Assembly (NCBI RefSeq): GCF_039539525.1
Contig: NZ_BAABDH010000109.1
Location: 1 to 64,000 of the forward strand
Direction: 5' to 3'
DNA: 64,000 nt
From: Hymenobacter algoricola
GTDB lineage: Bacteria; Bacteroidota; Bacteroidia; Cytophagales; Hymenobacteraceae
This document shows positions 58,886 through 64,000 of the stretch, one piece after another; position 1 is the stretch's first letter, and the number at the start of each line of letters is the position of its first letter. The translations under genes were made by a program, and so were the position numbers. Below the pieces are notes generated by a model. The model ran no database searches and had not been told where the DNA came from. It worked only from the letters and a program-made list of their open reading frames with translations.

Positions 58886-59638
58886 ATGCTTATGCTCTCA
58901 AAGCAACAGACTCTTCCCGTAGTTGCGGAAAAAGTTGCCATCATGCAGCCTTACTTCTTTCCGTATCTGGGCTATTTTGCTTTGATCAAGCACACTGACT
59001 TCTTCGTTTCCTTCGACCCCGTGCAGTATATCCGCAAGGGCTGGATGAACCGCAACCGGGTGCTCAAGCCCGGGGAAGGGTGGCAGTATATAACTGCCCC
59101 CGTGCAGGCGGCCGACCGGGACGCCCTGATCAAAGAGGTACAGGTAGTGGAGGGGGAAGCCTGGAAAATGCAGATTCTGCGGCAACTGGAGCACTACAAA
59201 AAGCGGGCACCGTATTATGCCGAGGTGACGGCGCTGCTGGAAAGCTGCTTCGCCAGCCCCGAGCTGAGCATCAGCCGCCTCAACACGTTTTACCTGCTGC
59301 AGGTGTGCCAGTACCTGGCCATTCCGTTCAGCTACGACATCTTCTCCGACCTGAACCTGACGCTGGGACCCGTTGCGGCGCCCGACGAGTGGGCCCTGCG
59401 CACCTCCCAGGCCCTGGGGGCCACCACCTACGTCAATGCACCCGGGGGCCGGGAGTTTTTTCACCCCGAAAAATACGCCAGCGAGGGCGTCAGCCTGCAG
59501 TTTCTCGACATCACGCTGGAGCCCTACAGCCAGCGCCGCCCCACCTTCGAGGCGGGCCTCTCCATCGTGGATGTGCTCATGTTCAATACACCCGAGCAGG
59601 TGTGCGCCATGCTCGACAACGTAGTGCTGGCGGGATGA
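58886..59638 (+). CDS. WbqC-family protein
   Basis: 250 residues from the ATG at 58886; other starts (58892, or the Met of IMQPYFFPY) are possible. The family signature is present: MQPYFFPYLGYFALIKHTDFFVSFDPVQYIRKGWMNRNRVL (read in parts), then LNTFYLLQVCQYLAI and EKYASEGVSLQFLDI. WbqC proteins sit in O-antigen, capsule and glycopeptide loci and have no established reaction. The last four bases overlap the start of the next gene, an atypical PLP-fold protein, so the two are translationally coupled. Confidence 0.88.
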   Translation: MLMLSKQQTLPVVAEKVAIMQPYFFPYLGYFALIKHTDFFVSFDPVQYIRKGWMNRNRVLKPGEGWQYITAPVQAADRDALIKEVQVVEGEAWKMQILRQLEHYKKRAPYYAEVTALLESCFASPELSISRLNTFYLLQVCQYLAIPFSYDIFSDLNLTLGPVAAPDEWALRTSQALGATTYVNAPGGREFFHPEKYASEGVSLQFLDITLEPYSQRRPTFEAGLSIVDVLMFNTPEQVCAMLDNVVLAG

Positions 59639-60630
59639 AAAAGTATATCGGCGGATTTCTGGAGCTGGAACTGTTTCCGCAGCCCGGGCCCGGCTACCAC
59701 GCCGGCGCGCTGGCCCTGAGCAATGCCCGCGCCTGCGTAAGCCACATCATCGGCCAGACCGGGATGAAGCGCATCTGGCTGCCCTACTACACCTGCAATG
59801 CCCTGCTTGAGCCCTTCGAGCAGGCCAATATCCCCTACCAGTTCTATGGCCTCACCCCGGAGCTGACGGCCGCCAACCTTCCCGCCGAGCTGGCCGCCGA
59901 CGAGTACCTGCTGTACGTCAACTACTTCGGGCTCAACAACGAGTACGTCCGGCAGCTGGTGAGCCGCTACGGCAACCAACTGTTGGTCGATAATACCCAG
60001 GACTTTTTTGCCCGCGGCTACGCCCGGGGCTGGGGATTCAACTCCGCCCGCAAGTCCTTTGGCGTGCCCGACGGGGGCTACGTGTACGGGCCCGCCGCCC
60101 GGCTGGGCACCGCCGACGGCTACCCCGTCAATGCGGACTACCACGCGGGCTACCTGCTCGACCGGCTCCGGGGCGCGCAGCAGCAGGCCTACGCCGGCTT
60201 CGTGGCCTATGAGCATACGCTGACCAGCCAGCCGCTGCGCATCTCGGAGTTTTCGGCATCCTTGCTCTCACAGGTCGATTTTGCCGCCGTCATTGCCAAA
60301 CGCCGCGCCAACTTCGAGTACTATCACGTCCGGTTGGGTAGCTCAAACACCTTGTCAATAAAGCTGACGCTGTCCGAGCTGCCGGCCGATACCGTCCCGT
60401 TTTGCTACCCGCTGCTGCCCGCTTCCGGGCGCGAGCTGGACCGCCGGCCGCTGTTTGCCCAAAACCTGTTTATTCCCACGCTGTGGCCCGACGTGCTCAC
60501 CCGCCAGCCGACGGGCTACGCCTGGGAGCGGCGTCTGACGCAGGCCGTGCTGCCGCTGCCCGTTGATCATCGCTACGGTCCGGCCGAGCTGGACAAAGTA
60601 ATAGCGGCGGTCCGCGCCCAACACTCCTAA
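59635..60630 (+). CDS. Atypical DegT-like PLP-dependent protein
   Basis: 331 residues from the ATG at 59635 (overlaps the WbqC stop). I do not recognise a named family. The pattern is that of a reduced sugar transaminase: LALSNARACVSHIIGQ (substrate/PLP phosphate side), IWLPYYTCNALLEPFEQ, LLVDNTQDFFARGY (a candidate PLP-ring Asp), and a candidate Schiff-base Lys in NSARKSFGVPDGGYVYG. The protein is shorter than usual DegT enzymes (about 360-400). It is placed to act on a nucleotide sugar or a sugar-linked substrate together with WbqC and the following GNAT; the reaction is unknown. Confidence 0.65.
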   Translation: MKKYIGGFLELELFPQPGPGYHAGALALSNARACVSHIIGQTGMKRIWLPYYTCNALLEPFEQANIPYQFYGLTPELTAANLPAELAADEYLLYVNYFGLNNEYVRQLVSRYGNQLLVDNTQDFFARGYARGWGFNSARKSFGVPDGGYVYGPAARLGTADGYPVNADYHAGYLLDRLRGAQQQAYAGFVAYEHTLTSQPLRISEFSASLLSQVDFAAVIAKRRANFEYYHVRLGSSNTLSIKLTLSELPADTVPFCYPLLPASGRELDRRPLFAQNLFIPTLWPDVLTRQPTGYAWERRLTQAVLPLPVDHRYGPAELDKVIAAVRAQHS

Positions 60631-60639
60631 GTACTTTCT

Positions 60640-61167
60640 ATGGCTCCAGCATTGCACCTGCGCGAGATTGAGCGCGCCGACCTGCCGCGCATCAATCAGT
60701 GGCGCAACGACCCGGAAATCATCAGCCTGCTAGGCGCCAACTTCTTTTATATTGGTGCCGGCATCGACGAGAAATGGTTTGACAGCTACCTGGCCAACCG
60801 TGACAAAGCCGTCCGCCTGGCCATTGTCGACTCTGCCACGGATACGCACATCGGCAACGTGAACCTGACGGGCATCCACGCGGTGAACCGCTCGGCCGAA
60901 TTCTCGATTTTCATCGGCGACAAAAGCTACTGGTCGGCCGGCTTCGGACCCGTGGCTACCCGGCAGATGCTGCACCACGGCTTTAATGACCTGAATCTGC
61001 ACCGGATCTACCTGACCCTGCTGCAAAGCAACGAGCGGGCCCTGCGCATGTACCAGCGGCTGGGGTTCCGGCAGGAGGGGCACCAGCGCCAGGCCGTGTT
61101 CAAGGGCGGACACTACCACGACGTGCTGGAAATGGCCCTGCTGCGCGACGAGTATCAACCTCAATAA
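60640..61167 (+). CDS. GNAT acetyltransferase (RimJ/PseH-like)
   Basis: 175 residues, one GNAT domain: LREIERADLPRINQWRNDPE at the start, the acetyl-CoA strand AEFSIFIGDKSYWSAGFGPVATRQML, and the closing NLHRIYLTLLQSNERALRMYQRLGF. It resembles PseH, which acetylates a 4-amino sugar nucleotide, but RimJ-type protein acetylation cannot be excluded from sequence. It lies 9 bases after the PLP-like gene and 6 bases before a GT2 gene, so it is likely part of the glycan pathway. Confidence 0.78.
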   Translation: MAPALHLREIERADLPRINQWRNDPEIISLLGANFFYIGAGIDEKWFDSYLANRDKAVRLAIVDSATDTHIGNVNLTGIHAVNRSAEFSIFIGDKSYWSAGFGPVATRQMLHHGFNDLNLHRIYLTLLQSNERALRMYQRLGFRQEGHQRQAVFKGGHYHDVLEMALLRDEYQPQ

Positions 61168-61173
61168 CTGCTG

Positions 61174-62097
61174 ATGGAGTCGTCGACAACCCCGCTGGTG
61201 AGCGTGCTGATGATTACTTACAATCACGGCCCTTACCTGGCGCAGGCGCTGGACAGCATTCTGGCGCAGGAGCGAAATTTCAGCCTGGAAATCGTGGTGG
61301 GCGAGGACTGCTCGCCCGATAACACCCGGGCCATCGTGCTCGACTACCAGCGGCGCTACCCGGCTACCATCCGCCCGCTGCTGCCCGAGCACAATATCGG
61401 GGCCATGAACAACCAGATTCAGGTGATGGAAGCCTGCCGGGGCCGCTACGTGGCGATTCTGGAGGGCGACGACTACTGGGTGGATCCGCACAAGCTGCAG
61501 CGGCAGGTCGACTACCTGGAGAGCCACCCGGCCGCCGCGCTGGTCTTTACCGACGCCGCGCTGGTGGACGAGCAGGGACAGATGCTGGAGGAAAACTTTG
61601 TGCCGGCCCAGTACCGCCACCACTTCACGCTCAGTGAGCTGCTGCAGGAGTACTGTCCGCCGGCGCTGACGGTGCTCTACCGCAACGTGGTGCCGACGAT
61701 GCCGCCGGTATTCCGGCAGATAGCCAATGGCGACTACGCTCTGTTTGCCCTCATCGGGCAGCACGGCACGCTCGACTACCTGCCCGGCGTGACGGCCCAC
61801 TACCGCAAGCACGGGGGCGGCGTGTGGTCGGCGCAAAACGAGGAGAAGCGGTTCCGGATGAACCTGGCAACCAAGCTGGCCATGCTGCACTACTTTGGCC
61901 CGCAGTACCGGCCCGATATCCTGCCGGCTGTCAACTGGTACTACACCCAAATCGGCCAGCTGCTGTGGCAGCAGAAGCGCTGGAAAGAGTTTCTGCTGCT
62001 CTACGCCCAGTTTGCCAGCCTGTCCGTTTCCACCACGAACCGGGAGCTGTCGGCTTTCACCTGGAAGCTGCTCACCGGCCGTTTGTCCAAGGCTTAA
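61174..62097 (+). CDS. GT2 glycosyltransferase
   Basis: 307 residues. GT-A family 2: VSVLMITYNHGPYLAQALDSIL, EIVVGEDCSPDNTRAI, YVAILEGDDYWVDPHKLQRQVDYL (metal motif EGDDY), then VLYRNVVPTMPPVF. Near-paralogue of the enzyme at 57801-58745, especially over GEDCSPD and DPHKLQRQVD. Cytoplasmic; sugar specificity unknown. It begins 6 bases after the GNAT stop. Confidence 0.88.
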   Translation: MESSTTPLVSVLMITYNHGPYLAQALDSILAQERNFSLEIVVGEDCSPDNTRAIVLDYQRRYPATIRPLLPEHNIGAMNNQIQVMEACRGRYVAILEGDDYWVDPHKLQRQVDYLESHPAAALVFTDAALVDEQGQMLEENFVPAQYRHHFTLSELLQEYCPPALTVLYRNVVPTMPPVFRQIANGDYALFALIGQHGTLDYLPGVTAHYRKHGGGVWSAQNEEKRFRMNLATKLAMLHYFGPQYRPDILPAVNWYYTQIGQLLWQQKRWKEFLLLYAQFASLSVSTTNRELSAFTWKLLTGRLSKA

Positions 62098-62114
62098 CCT
62101 TTCTGAAGCTGCTC

Positions 62115-63149
62115 ATGAACGGAGTTTCCATCCTGATCTGCACCTACAACGGGGCTGCCCGGCTGCCGGAGACGCTCCGGCACGTGGCCGCCCAGCAAGT
62201 GCCCGCCCACATTCCCTGGGAAGTGCTGGTGGTCAGCAACGCCTCCACCGACGACACCATCGCCGCCGCGCAGCGCCTGGGCCGGGAGCTGCTGCTGCCG
62301 GTGCCGCTGCGGGTGCTCGACGCGCCCCGGCCGGGCAAGGAAAATGCCCTGATCCAGGGGTTTGAAGCGGCGGCCTACGAATTTATGGCCGTGGTGGACG
62401 ACGACAACTGGCTGGCTCCCGACTACGTGCGGCGCGCCTACGAAACCATGGCTGCCCACCCGGCCATAGGCATTCTGGGGGCGCAGGCCCAGGGCGCGTT
62501 TGAAGTGCCGCCGCCGGCCTGGTTTGCCGAGTTTCAGGCCGTGTATGCCGTCGGCCCGCAGAACGGTGGCACCAGTGGGCCGCTGCCCGCAACGGACGGC
62601 TACCTGTACGGCGCCTGCTCGGTGGTGCGGCGCTCCGGCTGGCAAAAGCTGCGGGCCCACGGCTTTGCATTTACCACCTCCGCCAAGCGCGGCAAGGTGC
62701 TGTCCGGGGCCGAGGATGTGGAGCTGGGCGACGCGCTGCGGCTGGCGGGCTATACGCTCTGGTACGATGCGCAACTGCAGTTTCGGCACTTCATGTTCAA
62801 GGAGCGCCTGACGTGGGAATACCTGCTGCGCATGGCCCGGGGCACGGCTTCCTCCCAGCTGACCAGCGTGGTGTACTACTTTGTTTTCCGCCACCCCAAC
62901 CTGACGGAAGCCCGCTTCCGCCGTCTCTACGCCAAGCGGCTGCTTTGGCTGGCTTCGCAGATTGCCCGGCAGCCCGGCACGCTGGTAAATACCCTGCTGC
63001 GCCCCGACCAGGAAGAGCTGACCGGCAACTTTGAGATGCTGCGCCTGCTCTACAACCTTAAAATGTCGGTGGCCCAGCGGGAAGAGGCGGTGGTGGTGTT
63101 CCGCCACGTGCGGGCGCTACAGCAGCGCCTCGGCGAAAAAAGCACCTGA
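62115..63149 (+). CDS. GT2 glycosyltransferase
   Basis: 344 residues from the ATG at 62115; the open frame continues upstream inside the previous gene, so this start is chosen for spacing. GT-A family 2: VSILICTYNGAARLPETLRHV, VVSNASTDDTIAAA, FMAVVDDDNWLAPDYV (DDDN metal motif), GACSVVRRSGW, SGAEDVELGDALRLAG (the ED motif often linked to catalysis). A different subgroup from the two GT2 paralogues upstream. Substrate unknown. Confidence 0.87.
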   Translation: MNGVSILICTYNGAARLPETLRHVAAQQVPAHIPWEVLVVSNASTDDTIAAAQRLGRELLLPVPLRVLDAPRPGKENALIQGFEAAAYEFMAVVDDDNWLAPDYVRRAYETMAAHPAIGILGAQAQGAFEVPPPAWFAEFQAVYAVGPQNGGTSGPLPATDGYLYGACSVVRRSGWQKLRAHGFAFTTSAKRGKVLSGAEDVELGDALRLAGYTLWYDAQLQFRHFMFKERLTWEYLLRMARGTASSQLTSVVYYFVFRHPNLTEARFRRLYAKRLLWLASQIARQPGTLVNTLLRPDQEELTGNFEMLRLLYNLKMSVAQREEAVVVFRHVRALQQRLGEKST

Positions 63150-63208
63150 TTTTACTGAATCTTCGATTCAGCCTGTGGAGAATGTGAACCCTCTAACCAC
63201 TCTGCCGA

Positions 63209-63886
63209 ATGAGTTACTTCATTGATCAGCAGCGCAAAAAGGCCGGCCGATGCCTTGACCGCTACCGCCTCAAGAATAAGTCGTTTACGCTTTTCTCCGA
63301 TGACTGCTGGGGGGGGGAGGTATACAAACACTTCGACCACCCCTTCAATACTCCGTTCATTGGGCTGATGCTGGAGGCGCCCTGCTACATGAGGCTGGTG
63401 TCCGAGCCGAAACACTATCTGGCGCAGCCGCTGGTATTTCAGAAGCACTCGTTTTACCAGGGCATAGATGCGCTGCGGGCACGCTGGCACCATTATTTTC
63501 CGATTGCCACGCTGGGTAGCGACGTGGAAATACAGTTCCTGCACTATCATTCCGACGCCGAAGCCCAGGAAAAGTGGACGCGCCGGGTGCAGCGCATCAA
63601 CTGGGGCAATATCTTCCTCAAGTTCGACGGCAGCAAAGCTGGCGCTACTCCCGAGCTGACCCAACAATTTGACCAGCTGCCCTTCCCCCGGCTCACCCTG
63701 CTGCGGGAGCCCCAACCCGAAATCCAGTCGGCGCTGGTGGTGCCGAGGTATGTCAACGATGGAATGTTGCAGTTTGAGCGGGCCCGGCCGCATTTCGACC
63801 TGCTTGGCTGGCTGAACCGGGGCGCTATGCACGGCAGCAGCCTTGTCCGCTTCTACAACCAGGTATTCTTTCCCAGCAGCAGCTAA
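63209..63886 (+). CDS. DUF1919 exopolysaccharide-type protein
   Basis: 225 residues. DUF1919 signature: FTLFSDDCWGGEVYKHF, then NTPFIGLMLEAPCYMRLV, and HYHSDAEAQEKWTRRVQRINW. DUF1919 proteins occur in polysaccharide loci and are sometimes described as glycosyltransferase-like or phosphotransferase-related; the reaction is not established. It is the last complete gene of the cluster in this window, 59 bases after the preceding GT2 gene. Confidence 0.85.
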   Translation: MSYFIDQQRKKAGRCLDRYRLKNKSFTLFSDDCWGGEVYKHFDHPFNTPFIGLMLEAPCYMRLVSEPKHYLAQPLVFQKHSFYQGIDALRARWHHYFPIATLGSDVEIQFLHYHSDAEAQEKWTRRVQRINWGNIFLKFDGSKAGATPELTQQFDQLPFPRLTLLREPQPEIQSALVVPRYVNDGMLQFERARPHFDLLGWLNRGAMHGSSLVRFYNQVFFPSSS

Positions 63887-63896
63887 TTGCAGGCGG

Positions 63897-63930
63897 TTGC
63901 AACGCTTTGTCCGGAAACCCGGTATTTTTG
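63897..63930 (+). promoter_or_regulatory. Possible promoter before the gene at the right edge
   Basis: TTG (63897-63899), 23-base spacer, then TATTTTTG (63923-63930), a match to TAnnTTTG. A start codon follows at 63989. Confidence 0.5.
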
Positions 63931-63988
63931 CAGGTTCAACGCCCGGCGTGCTCCCGGTACGCCGGCCCCCGCTGCCTTTCCTTTGCTT

Positions 63989-64000
63989 ATGCCCGACTCC
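63989..64000 (+). CDS. Start of an unidentified gene, cut by the window edge
   Basis: ATG followed by CCCGACTCC (Met-Pro-Asp-Ser) after a promoter-like TATTTTTG. Only four codons are visible, so nothing can be said about the product. Confidence 0.3.

Overview
The window looks like chromosome from a high-GC Bacteroidota bacterium of the Hymenobacter/cytophagal type. Evidence: type IX secretion (T9SS) sorting domains, TonB receptors with carboxypeptidase-regulatory N-domains, many lipoproteins, promoter boxes of the TAnnTTTG kind, and families (DUF3857/transglutaminase, DUF547, DUF4328, DUF4397, WbqC) typical of that phylum. The genus is inference.

Layout. 1-2.1 kb is eroded: the first 16 codons of an IS630-type transposase at the left edge, a VCBS-repeat secreted protein cut from its T9SS tail by a frameshift, and a decayed IS3-family transposase. 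2.1-6.4 kb (minus) has a large T9SS-exported metalloprotease and, upstream, a small lipoprotein that matches only the protease's propeptide. 6.6-11.1 kb holds two overlapping DUF3857/transglutaminase-like genes plus a 3' stub of a third copy. 11.2-25.8 kb is mixed housekeeping and envelope genes: MFS transporter, DUF305, NnrU/ICMT-like, DUF547, a TonB receptor, GNAT, DUF92, DUF4328, an ABC exporter and a DUF4136 lipoprotein. 25.8-30.9 kb (minus) is a xanthine dehydrogenase operon (xdhA-xdhB-xdhC) whose two junctions carry unrelated inverted repeats. 31-38.3 kb has an envelope lipoprotein, a small protein coupled to a glycosyltransferase, a HEAT-cyclophilin lipoprotein, a cupin, and serine acetyltransferase plus cysteine synthase. 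A tRNA-Ala(GGC) lies at 38.4 kb. 38.8-45.3 kb has an Oar-like TonB receptor with a DUF4397 lipoprotein, an NlpC/P60 hydrolase and a GlcD-type oxidase, then an acyl-CoA-binding protein.

From 46 kb to the right edge, all genes run on the plus strand and form a surface-glycan cluster: asparagine synthetase, UDP-glucose dehydrogenase and UDP-xylose synthase (UDP-GlcA and UDP-Xyl supply); an FdtA-type ketoisomerase, a GNAT and an FdtB-type transaminase (a dTDP-3-acylamino-3,6-dideoxyhexose); a polyprenyl-phosphate glycosyltransferase; a PglK-like ABC flippase; a second transaminase plus PglD/NeuD-like acetyltransferase (a 4-acylamino sugar); three GT2 glycosyltransferases; a WbqC protein overlapping an atypical DegT-like PLP protein; a PseH-like GNAT; and a DUF1919 protein. 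No polymerase, rmlA or rmlB gene is seen, so the cluster relies on genes outside the window.

The most unusual items are the free-standing propeptide lipoprotein beside its protease, the WbqC/PLP pair, the catalytically empty transglutaminase-like paralogue, and the repeated finding of 3' stubs of former upstream tandem copies.
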